Assembly: GCA_023415935.1 (NCBI GenBank)
Contig: JAEZIX010000100.1
Span: forward strand, 1 to 11,584
Source of the DNA: Cyanobacteria bacterium OH_CDB_20
GTDB lineage: Bacteria > Cyanobacteriota > Vampirovibrionia > Gastranaerophilales > Gastranaerophilaceae
Length of the DNA: 11,584 nt
Direction of reading: 5' to 3'
Under the pieces are notes generated by a model. That model worked only from the letters and a program-made list of their open reading frames with translations. It did no database searches and was not told where the DNA came from. Position numbers and translations under genes: made by a program. How positions within the stretch are numbered: position 1 is the first letter of the stretch; the number at the start of each line of letters is the position of its first letter. Positions 1 through 5,973 of this stretch are shown piece by piece.

Positions 1-119
1 ACAAAAAAATGAATTGTAACGTTTTTTAACGATTGCTTTACAAAACACCTAATAACATTAAAGTTTTATAAGAAAAACAACGATAACTTACTTGTGAGTC
101 GTCGAATTTTGGAGTAAAA

Positions 120-377
120 ATGTCAGACAGCAATATACTAAACAGACCCTTCGGGTTTAATATAACTCTTCCTGAAAGAACAATGCAACAGGTTAAAGAA
201 AGCATTGGCAAAAGGGTTAATATTTTTGCTCCTGTCCAAGAATATATGGAAAAATCAGACGCTGTTTTTAGCGGCGACGTCCAAGAACAAATTGCAAAGT
301 ATAATAATTATTCTTCTCTCATAAATTCAATTATGAATGTAGGACATGAAACACCTGTTCTTAATCTTACTATTTAA
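120..377 (+). CDS. small protein of unknown function (85 aa)
   Basis: I do not recognise this protein. It is short, soluble-looking and has no signal peptide, membrane segment or cysteine. The N-terminal third reads like a polar head (NRPFGFNITLPERT), followed by a charged, probably helical middle and a hydrophobic tail ending in VLNLTI. The start is well supported: GGAG at 111-114 lies 5 nt before the ATG, and no in-frame start competes nearby. It is the first gene on the + strand here, 50-70 nt upstream of the amidase gene, with which it could share a transcript. Codon use is AT-rich like its neighbours, so there is no sign of recent transfer. The clear Shine-Dalgarno and the intact frame argue that it is translated, but no function can be given. 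Confidence 0.6.
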   Translation: MSDSNILNRPFGFNITLPERTMQQVKESIGKRVNIFAPVQEYMEKSDAVFSGDVQEQIAKYNNYSSLINSIMNVGHETPVLNLTI

Positions 378-414
378 TCAATATAGCCCACATGTAGCAA
401 TGTAAAATTATTGC

Positions 415-437
415 TAATAATCATTTTATGATTATTA
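415..437. repeat. perfect 10-bp inverted repeat with 3-nt loop over the amidase start region
   Basis: TAATAATCAT at 415-424 and ATGATTATTA at 428-437 are exact reverse complements separated by TTT. The right arm begins exactly at the upstream candidate ATG (428) of the amidase gene. As RNA it would form a short, nearly all-A:U hairpin hiding that start codon; as DNA it could be an operator. There is no T-run after it, so it does not look like a terminator. The repeat is certain; any function is inference. Confidence 0.5.
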
Positions 438-445
438 TTAATATT

Positions 446-2461
446 ATGATTAAAAAGATAATAATCGGTTTTTTGTCGATTTTTATAATAAATTTTGCTA
501 TACAAATTGGGGAAAAGCCTTTAAATATATTTAACAAAATATTTGTTAACAATGCACAAGCTGAAGAAGTACTGAAAATCAAAAATATAAGTTTTGATAA
601 CTCTGATGCGATGATTTTTTTGGGAACAGTACCATCTTCCGGGCCTTCAAATGTTGTTATAAATAAAGGAAGACTCTTAAATCCTGAAAGAGTTTATTTT
701 GATATAGAAAATGCCATTTTAGCAAGACCTAACGGAAATTTTGAGCTAAAAAACAGTATAATAAAACAGGTTAAAGTTGCACAGTTTTCAACAAATCCAA
801 ACGTTGTAAGGATAGTCATAGAGGGAACATCGGCTCTAACTTCAGATAAAATATCAATGACAAAACAAGGGACAGGGTTTGTAATAAGTTATAAAAATCT
901 TCTTCCTTTACAAAGTTACCTAACGAAAATATACTCTGACAAAGAATCCAAGGACACTCTTTTTGCTAAAACAACAGCACAAGAAATAGTTTCAGTAAAA
1001 AAAGATTCCGCAAGTTCTGATGAAGTCTTTAACAAGATTCAAAAAGCTTTTAGTGAAACAACAGAACAAACTTCAGCAATCGCAACAAACCAAGCTCCTG
1101 AAACACAACAAAAACCAACAATAACAGACTATAGGCTCAAAAGCAGATACTATATTGATAAAGCAATAGTAAAAAGCGGCAACCTTCTTTTAAGTGGCAT
1201 AGGTATTTTAAACACAAATGAACCTTTTTATCTTTCAAACCCTTCAAGAGTGGTTTTTGACCTTGAAAATACCACTGTAAACCCTGATATAAAAGGAGAT
1301 GAAATAAAAATTTCCGAAACCGAAACCGCTAAAATAGGTCAATTTGACACAACAACAGCAAGAGTTGTAATTACAAGCCCAACGCCAAAGTTGTTTATTC
1401 CTATATATTCAAGCGACTTGCAAAACCTTTTGCTTGCAAATAAAAACAATATTGCTAACGTAAAACTTTCAACAACAGCATCTACTATTACATCAATTAT
1501 TGGAAAACCTGCAGATCCAACTACAAATAATCTTATAATTAATTTCTCTGAACCAGTGATTCACTCAATTGAAAGAAACGACTCTTCGTTTGTATTATAC
1601 CTATACAATGTTGGGATAACGCCTTCTGCATTTCAGGAAAAAGTAGCCCAAACGCCATTCGCTACAACAACAATTACCCCTATTCAAAATCAGGGGATAA
1701 AAATAACTATTCCTACAACCAAGGCTACAAAAGTTGAATGTTTTGAAAGTTTAAACGCAACTGAACTTAAAATATCACTTAAAAACCTTGCAGAACAAGT
1801 AAAAGCGCCTACTGTTGTTACACCTCAGCCTCAAACTCCAAAAGCAGAAACTAAAAAACATCCTAAACAGCCATGCCAGATAGAACAATCTTTATCAGGC
1901 AGAATAATATATCTGGACCCGGGACACGGAGGAGCAGACACCGGAGCTCTTAAAGCAGGTATTGCAGAGAAAGATATAAACCTCGACATTGCAAAGAAAA
2001 CAGCTGCAATTCTCACAAAGAAAGGACTTCATGTAGAATTAACCCGTTGGCAAGATTCAACCGTTTCGCTTCAGGAAAGAGTCGAAATGGCAAATTCAAA
2101 AGACACAGATATCTTCGTAAGTATCCACATAAATTCAAGCGTAAAACCTGAAGTCTACGGAATTGAAACTCATTACTATACCGAAAACGGATATGAAGTT
2201 GCAAATGTAATCCACAAAAGTATTATGGGCAAAGTCACAGGCAAAGACAGAGGATTGTTTAAGTCAAAATTTTATGTTATAAATCACACGGAGGCACCAT
2301 CGGTTCTTCTTGAATTAGGATTTATTTCGAATGATAATGAGAGAAATGCGTTACTTACGGAAGAAAGAAAAAGTAAATCCGCAGAAGCAATAGCAGATGG
2401 TATTATAGAGTATTTAAAAACTCAACAAAAAAGAACAAGAGTACAGCAAAATGAACAATAA
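446..2461 (+). CDS. secreted N-acetylmuramoyl-L-alanine amidase with AMIN domains (AmiC-like)
   Basis: This Zn-dependent amidase cleaves the bond between MurNAc and the first L-Ala of the peptidoglycan stem, typically during cell separation. From the start at 446 it is 671 aa: a signal sequence (MIKK, then a hydrophobic run to about residue 21, possible cleavage after AQA at 37-39); AMIN-like domains at about 42-155 and 235-330 and a weaker third at about 346-448; a Pro/Gln/Thr-rich linker; and an Amidase_3 domain at about 485-658. The catalytic set is intact: zinc ligands H494 (DPGHGG), E508 (AEKD) and H561 (SIHINS), and the catalytic glutamate E623 (LLELGF). AMIN domains bind the cell wall and localise such enzymes to the division site. 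An in-frame ATG at 428 would add six residues, but 446 gives a normal signal peptide. Neither start has a clear Shine-Dalgarno. The end overlaps murI by 11 nt. Confidence 0.93.
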   Translation: MIKKIIIGFLSIFIINFAIQIGEKPLNIFNKIFVNNAQAEEVLKIKNISFDNSDAMIFLGTVPSSGPSNVVINKGRLLNPERVYFDIENAILARPNGNFELKNSIIKQVKVAQFSTNPNVVRIVIEGTSALTSDKISMTKQGTGFVISYKNLLPLQSYLTKIYSDKESKDTLFAKTTAQEIVSVKKDSASSDEVFNKIQKAFSETTEQTSAIATNQAPETQQKPTITDYRLKSRYYIDKAIVKSGNLLLSGIGILNTNEPFYLSNPSRVVFDLENTTVNPDIKGDEIKISETETAKIGQFDTTTARVVITSPTPKLFIPIYSSDLQNLLLANKNNIANVKLSTTASTITSIIGKPADPTTNNLIINFSEPVIHSIERNDSSFVLYLYNVGITPSAFQEKVAQTPFATTTITPIQNQGIKITIPTTKATKVECFESLNATELKISLKNLAEQVKAPTVVTPQPQTPKAETKKHPKQPCQIEQSLSGRIIYLDPGHGGADTGALKAGIAEKDINLDIAKKTAAILTKKGLHVELTRWQDSTVSLQERVEMANSKDTDIFVSIHINSSVKPEVYGIETHYYTENGYEVANVIHKSIMGKVTGKDRGLFKSKFYVINHTEAPSVLLELGFISNDNERNALLTEERKSKSAEAIADGIIEYLKTQQKRTRVQQNEQ

Positions 2462-3236
2462 TCCAATAGGAGTATTTGACTCAGGAGTAGGCGGATTAAC
2501 AGTTTTTTCAAAACTTATCGAAGCCTTACCCAATGAAAAATATATTTATTACGGGGACACAAAAAATCTCCCTTATGGAACAAAGACAAAAGAAGAGCTT
2601 ATAAAAATCGCGGAGAGAATATTCGACTACTTTGCTTCAAGAAAAGTAAAAGCAGTTGTAATGGCTTGCAACACAACATCTGCAACAACTTATGATGTTT
2701 TAAAAGATAATTATGATTTTGAAATTTATCCTATAATTCAAACAGCGGCAAAATGTATCGCAAAGATGCCTATAAAAAGTGTCGGCACACTCTCAACACA
2801 AGCAACAGCAAGCTCTCATGCTTACCAAAAAGAGATAAATAAATATAATCCAAATATTGAAGTGACGGAAATTGGCTGCCCTGGCTGGGTTCAAATAGTA
2901 GAAGAAAAGACTCAGGACTCAGAAGAAAGTATTTCACTTGTAAAAAAATATGCAACTGAACTTATTGATAAAAACGTTGATAAAATTGTACTTGGATGCA
3001 CTCATTATCCTTATCTTCTTGATATTTTAACAAAATTTGCACCGAAAGATATTTTCATAGAACCATCTGAATGCTTCGTGGATTTTATTATTTCAGATTT
3101 AGAGAAAAAAGGGCTTTTATCAACCGAAAAATCTCAAGAACCAGAGTTTATCGTGAGTTCTGAAGCTAAAAATTTCCAAAAAGCAGCCGAACTTTTTTAT
3201 AAAATTAAAGAACTTCCTTCTGTGGTCTCTTTATAA
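2451..3236 (+). CDS. murI: glutamate racemase
   Basis: MurI interconverts L- and D-glutamate in the cytoplasm, supplying the D-Glu that MurD adds to the peptidoglycan stem. At 261 aa it has normal family length. The hallmarks are present: the N-terminal DSGVGGLTV (D10, S11), YYGDTKNLPYG (33-43), the first catalytic cysteine C73 in MACNTTSA, and the second, C183, with H185 in VLGCTHYPYL. This is the cofactor-independent two-cysteine mechanism. The start codon lies inside the end of the amidase gene in another frame (overlap 2451-2461). No strong Shine-Dalgarno precedes it, which fits translation coupled to the amidase. Pairing a peptidoglycan precursor enzyme with a peptidoglycan hydrolase suggests a cell-wall operon. 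The next gene follows after 35 nt on the same strand. Confidence 0.95.
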   Translation: MNNNPIGVFDSGVGGLTVFSKLIEALPNEKYIYYGDTKNLPYGTKTKEELIKIAERIFDYFASRKVKAVVMACNTTSATTYDVLKDNYDFEIYPIIQTAAKCIAKMPIKSVGTLSTQATASSHAYQKEINKYNPNIEVTEIGCPGWVQIVEEKTQDSEESISLVKKYATELIDKNVDKIVLGCTHYPYLLDILTKFAPKDIFIEPSECFVDFIISDLEKKGLLSTEKSQEPEFIVSSEAKNFQKAAELFYKIKELPSVVSL

Positions 3237-3271
3237 GATGATGTGATAAAATTTTTGTAAGAGGAAGTTTT

Positions 3272-3865
3272 ATGAAAAAGCTAATAGTAAGTATATTTTT
3301 AGTTCTAATAACAGCTGGCACATCTTTTGCTGCAACGGCTGTTAAAGTTATTGCAAAAGATGACTATACTACGGCAGATCCTAAAAATAACTTCAAAGTA
3401 AAAACAATAAACAACCTTATTTTTGAAGACGGATATAAAATACCGGAAGGAACCATAATAACTGGAAAAGTAATAAAAGTAAAAAATGCGACAAGAGGAA
3501 AACGTGACGCATATTTTGATTTTTATCCAACTGAGTTCAAGAACGGAAATCAAAAAGAAAAAATAAAGGACCCTAAATTTATTGCTCGCGTATACAACTA
3601 TGAGCCCCTTGATAAAAAGGAGTTGGCAGAATCAGCAGGAAAAGCAGCAGCAGGTTTCATTGTAACCGGTGCTTCACAAGGCATTTCATTTATACAAGGC
3701 ATAGTAGCTCCTCAAGAAGGCGAGAATAGACTTGCATCAGGTTTTAAGAAAGTATATAAAGACTCTCCGCTTTCTTTTGTAGAAAAAGGAGAAGAGCTAA
3801 AAATAAAAGAAGGCGACGAAATATATCTTAAAATATACGCCTTAAATGAAGATACGAGTGAATAA
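3272..3865 (+). CDS. secreted protein of unknown function (197 aa)
   Basis: I cannot assign a family. Residues 1-20 form a textbook Sec signal peptide (MKKLIVSIFLVLITAG, cleavage after SFA), with no lipobox cysteine, so the product is probably periplasmic or surface-released. The mature part looks rich in beta strands: short alternating segments such as KIPEGTIITGKVIKVK (56-71), followed by the basic turn NATRGKRDAYFDFYP (72-86). Residues 119-146 are rich in Ala, Gly and Ser and could be a glycine-zipper-like helix or membrane-touching segment. The C-terminal part (about 160-190) returns to strand-like, lysine-rich sequence. Translation is well supported by GAGGAA at 3261-3266, 5 nt before the ATG. 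It lies 35 nt behind murI and just before a strong terminator, so it is probably the last gene of the cell-wall cluster. A link to the envelope is inferred from secretion and neighbours only. Confidence 0.8.
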   Translation: MKKLIVSIFLVLITAGTSFAATAVKVIAKDDYTTADPKNNFKVKTINNLIFEDGYKIPEGTIITGKVIKVKNATRGKRDAYFDFYPTEFKNGNQKEKIKDPKFIARVYNYEPLDKKELAESAGKAAAGFIVTGASQGISFIQGIVAPQEGENRLASGFKKVYKDSPLSFVEKGEELKIKEGDEIYLKIYALNEDTSE

Positions 3866-3896
3866 AAAAACCTCCATCTTATGAGGAGGCTTTTTT
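3864..3896. terminator. bidirectional Rho-independent terminator
   Basis: The stem CCTCC (3871-3875) / GGAGG (3885-3889) has a 9-nt loop. An A-run on the left (3864-3870) and a T-run on the right (3891-3896) extend it past one unpaired C. Read on +, it ends the murI/secreted-protein transcript directly after the stop codon. Read on -, it ends gdhA, whose stop codon is about 18 nt away. Its place between two convergent genes fits a two-way terminator. Confidence 0.85.
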
Positions 3897-3914
3897 ATTT
3901 ATTTTTAAGTTTGA

Positions 3915-5171
3915 TTATGGGTAAAGACCTCTTAATCTCTTAGCATTTGCAACCCTTGAAACACCAATCATCATTGCTGCTGTCCTTAAATCAACATTTT
4001 TATCAACCGCAATAGCAAGAACTTCATCAAATGCCTTTGTCATAAGTTTTTCAAGGTTTTTCATTACTTCATCTTCTTCCCAGAAGAGTCTTTGAATATC
4101 TTGAACCCATTCAAAGTAAGAAACAGTTACACCGCCTGCGTTTGCAAGAATACCAGGAACAACAGGAATTTTTCTTGAATTCAAGATATCATCAGCCTCA
4201 TTGGTGATAGGCCCATTTGCACCCTCAACAATATATTTAGCCTTGATTTTATCTGCATTCTCTTTTGTAATAACGTTTTCCTTAGCGCAAGGAACAAGAA
4301 AATCGCATTCAAGCTCAAGAAGCTCCTCATTTGTAATCTCTTCAGCATCTTTATAACCTTTTATAGTCCTGTTTTGTTCTGCGTACGCTATTAAATCATC
4401 AACATTAATTCCGTTTTTATTATACAAACCACCAGAAATATCGCTAACCGCAATAACTTTATGGCCAGCGTTATACAAGAACTTTGCCGCATTAGAACCT
4501 ACATTACCGAACCCTTGTACCGCTATATCATAAACATTTTGGCTGGAATTAGATATTTTTTTAATTGTGTTAAATATAGTATAAGCAACACCTGCGCCTG
4601 TTGCTTCTTTTCTACCTAAAGAACCACCTAATGCAACAGGTTTTCCTGTAACAACACCTGGTATTGCATAGCCAAAATAGTTGCTGTATGTATCCATAAT
4701 CCAAGCCATGGTTTTTTCGTTGGTTCCCATATCAGGAGCAGGAATATCCTTTTCAGGTCCAATCATAGTAAGGATTTCTGTAGTATACCTTCTTGTTACT
4801 TTTTCAAGCTCAGAATCAGACATTTTTGTCGTATCGCAACAAATTCCGCCTTTCGCTCCGCCATATGGCAAATTCATAACCGCGCATTTCCACGTCATCC
4901 ACATAGCAAGCGCTGCAACTTCACCTAAATCTACGTCAGGATAATATCTTATACCACCTTTAGAAGGCCCCATTGCCAAATCGTGCTGAACCCTATAACC
5001 TGTAAAAGATCTTGTTGTACCATCATCCATTTTGATAGGAAGAGAAACAATTAGGGTTTTTCTTGGAAATTTCAGCCGCTCGATAATACCTTGTTCTATA
5101 TTAAGTAAGCTACCAACTTTTTCTAATTGCTCTTGAGCCATAATAAAAGTAGGCGTCATCATTTCCTTCAT
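3915..5171 (-). CDS. gdhA: glutamate dehydrogenase (hexameric Glu/Leu/Phe/Val family)
   Basis: The enzyme catalyses reversible oxidative deamination of glutamate to 2-oxoglutarate and ammonia, linking nitrogen assimilation to the TCA intermediates. The 418-aa length matches the small hexameric class (about 410-450 aa). The substrate-binding domain carries K71 (GPSKGG), K95 (MTWKCA), the catalytic lysine K107 in LPYGGAKGG and D147 in PAPDMGT. The Rossmann domain shows GFGNVG (220-225) and ends its second strand in VSDISGG, as in Thermotoga-type enzymes. NAD versus NADP preference cannot be read from this. The chosen start is the ATG at 5171, because AGGAG (5183-5179) sits 7 nt upstream. An upstream in-frame ATG at 5213 would add 14 residues that resemble no family N-terminus and would lie over the likely transcription start. 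It is monocistronic, convergent with the secreted-protein gene and divergent from bioG. Confidence 0.95.
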   Translation of the reverse strand: MKEMMTPTFIMAQEQLEKVGSLLNIEQGIIERLKFPRKTLIVSLPIKMDDGTTRSFTGYRVQHDLAMGPSKGGIRYYPDVDLGEVAALAMWMTWKCAVMNLPYGGAKGGICCDTTKMSDSELEKVTRRYTTEILTMIGPEKDIPAPDMGTNEKTMAWIMDTYSNYFGYAIPGVVTGKPVALGGSLGRKEATGAGVAYTIFNTIKKISNSSQNVYDIAVQGFGNVGSNAAKFLYNAGHKVIAVSDISGGLYNKNGINVDDLIAYAEQNRTIKGYKDAEEITNEELLELECDFLVPCAKENVITKENADKIKAKYIVEGANGPITNEADDILNSRKIPVVPGILANAGGVTVSYFEWVQDIQRLFWEEDEVMKNLEKLMTKAFDEVLAIAVDKNVDLRTAAMMIGVSRVANAKRLRGLYP

Positions 5172-5178
5172 AAATAAT

Positions 5179-5183
5179 CTCCT
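5179..5183 (-). promoter_or_regulatory. Shine-Dalgarno that fixes the gdhA start
   Basis: On the minus strand AGGAG lies 7 nt before the ATG at 5171. The longer frame opening at 5213 has no comparable site, so this element decides in favour of the 418-aa protein. Confidence 0.8.
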
Positions 5184-5215
5184 AAAAACTAATCTAACAG
5201 GTACAGAATACAAAT

Positions 5216-5244
5216 ATAATACTACTTTTAGGCAGATATTACAA
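5216..5244 (-). promoter_or_regulatory. probable sigma-70-type promoter of gdhA
   Basis: On the minus strand TTGTAA (5244-5239) and TATTAT (5221-5216) are separated by exactly 17 bp. They match the -35 consensus at 4 of 6 and the -10 consensus at 5 of 6 positions. Transcription would start near 5209, giving a leader of about 38 nt before the ATG at 5171. AT-rich DNA yields such matches by chance, so the call rests mainly on position and spacing. Confidence 0.5.
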
Positions 5245-5252
5245 GATTCAAA

Positions 5253-5283
5253 ATTGTATTAAAATGTTGTAGAATAATACAAT
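5253..5283 (+). promoter_or_regulatory. probable bioG promoter embedded in a 9-bp inverted repeat
   Basis: TTGTAT (5254-5259) and TACAAT (5278-5283) are separated by 18 bp and form a reasonable -35/-10 pair, with a start near 5290. The same bases form an exact inverted repeat, ATTGTATTA (5253-5261) and TAATACAAT (5275-5283), 13 bp apart. A dimeric regulator bound here would cover both promoter boxes. The layout recalls biotin-repressor (BirA) operators, which are spaced inverted repeats starting TTGT, but the sequence and spacing are not identical. Confidence 0.45.
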
Positions 5284-5288
5284 ACAAA

Positions 5289-5316
5289 AACAAAATATTT
5301 TGTTGCAATTGCAACA
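5289..5316. promoter_or_regulatory. two overlapping perfect 16-bp palindromes before bioG (operator candidate)
   Basis: AACAAAATATTTTGTT (5289-5304) and TGTTGCAATTGCAACA (5301-5316) are each perfect palindromes and share the four bases TGTT. They run from the expected transcription start to the first base of the bioG Shine-Dalgarno (5316-5322). They could be binding sites for a dimeric repressor. Alternatively, the second could form a 6-bp RNA hairpin with an AATT loop next to the ribosome site. The symmetry is certain; the function is inferred. Confidence 0.5.
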
Positions 5317-5325
5317 GGAGGACCC

Positions 5326-5964
5326 ATGCAAAAATATTTCATAAACAATAATTCTGAAGAAATAATCATCTTTTTTAACGGTTGGGGCTCAGATGAGAAC
5401 CCTTTAAAACACTTGACGAGTAACAAAGATGCCTTGATATTATCTGATTATTCTGATTTAAAATTTGATTTTGACTTTTCAAAGTATGAAAAAGCCTACT
5501 TAATTGGATACTCCGCAGGTGTTTTTATGAGCAGTTATCTAAAGGATAAACTTCCTAAAAACGCCTATAAAATAGCGATTAATGGAACACAAAAGTTTGC
5601 AGACGAACATTTTGGATTAACAAAAGCAGTTATTAAAGAACTTGAAGGGTTAAACCTTTATAACTATCTTGATTTTAGGCGAAATTATCTTGTACAAGAC
5701 AATAAAGAACTCATACTCTTTAACAAAAACCAGCCTAAACGAACTCTTGAAAGCGCAAGAGAAGAGCTTAACGCCTTGCAAAATTACTACAAAGAAAGAC
5801 CTCAAGAAATATCATTTGATAAAGTGCTTATTTCACAAAATGATAAAATTTTAAACGCTGAGATACAAAAAAAATACTGGAAAAATAACTTCAAAATAAT
5901 CGAAAATGCAGCCCATTTCCCGTTTTTTAGATTCAAAACATACGAAGAAATAATCAAATATTAA
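5326..5964 (+). CDS. bioG: BioG-type pimeloyl-[ACP] methyl ester esterase (DUF452)
   Basis: BioG is an alpha/beta hydrolase that removes the methyl ester from pimeloyl-ACP methyl ester, ending the BioC-dependent synthesis of the biotin precursor; it replaces E. coli BioH. The 212-aa length fits the family. Recognisable features are the oxyanion-side NGWG motif (18-21), the DYSDLKFDFDFSKY block (41-54) typical of BioG, the nucleophile S63 in GYSAG, NGT at 86-88, D173 in SQND and H197 in AAHFPFF, giving a plausible Ser-Asp-His triad. AGGAGGA at 5316-5322 is a near-perfect Shine-Dalgarno, 3 nt before the ATG, which is slightly close. The gene stands alone, with no bioC, bioF or other biotin gene in the window. 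Upstream lies a promoter wrapped in symmetric elements, suggesting regulation. Its stop is 9 bp from the convergent double-CheW stop. Confidence 0.8.
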   Translation: MQKYFINNNSEEIIIFFNGWGSDENPLKHLTSNKDALILSDYSDLKFDFDFSKYEKAYLIGYSAGVFMSSYLKDKLPKNAYKIAINGTQKFADEHFGLTKAVIKELEGLNLYNYLDFRRNYLVQDNKELILFNKNQPKRTLESAREELNALQNYYKERPQEISFDKVLISQNDKILNAEIQKKYWKNNFKIIENAAHFPFFRFKTYEEIIKY

Positions 5965-5973
5965 AAAATTCTG

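Noticed and set aside
37..72. Promoter for the first gene (TTTACA followed by TTATAA-like boxes)
   Set aside because: The spacing between plausible boxes is well outside 16-18 bp, so the call cannot be supported.
86..99. Short hairpin ACTTA/TGAGT before the first gene
   Set aside because: Only about five pairs including a G:U, not followed by a T-run; no better than chance.
147..158. CCC-TTC-GGG hairpin early in the first gene
   Set aside because: Short, inside coding sequence and explained by the codons for Pro-Phe-Gly.
2427..2433. AAAAAAG run before the amidase/murI overlap as a frameshift site
   Set aside because: The codon phase does not fit a -1 slippery heptamer, and a -1 shift would not enter the murI frame.
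3242..3252. Extended -10-like TGATAAAAT before the secreted-protein gene
   Set aside because: No -35 is present and the implied leader would be only about 14 nt; in AT-rich DNA this match is weak, so no promoter was annotated.
5172..5213. 14-residue N-terminal extension of glutamate dehydrogenase starting at 5213
   Set aside because: The AGGAG site 7 nt before the ATG at 5171 and the predicted transcription start near 5209 make the longer form unlikely.
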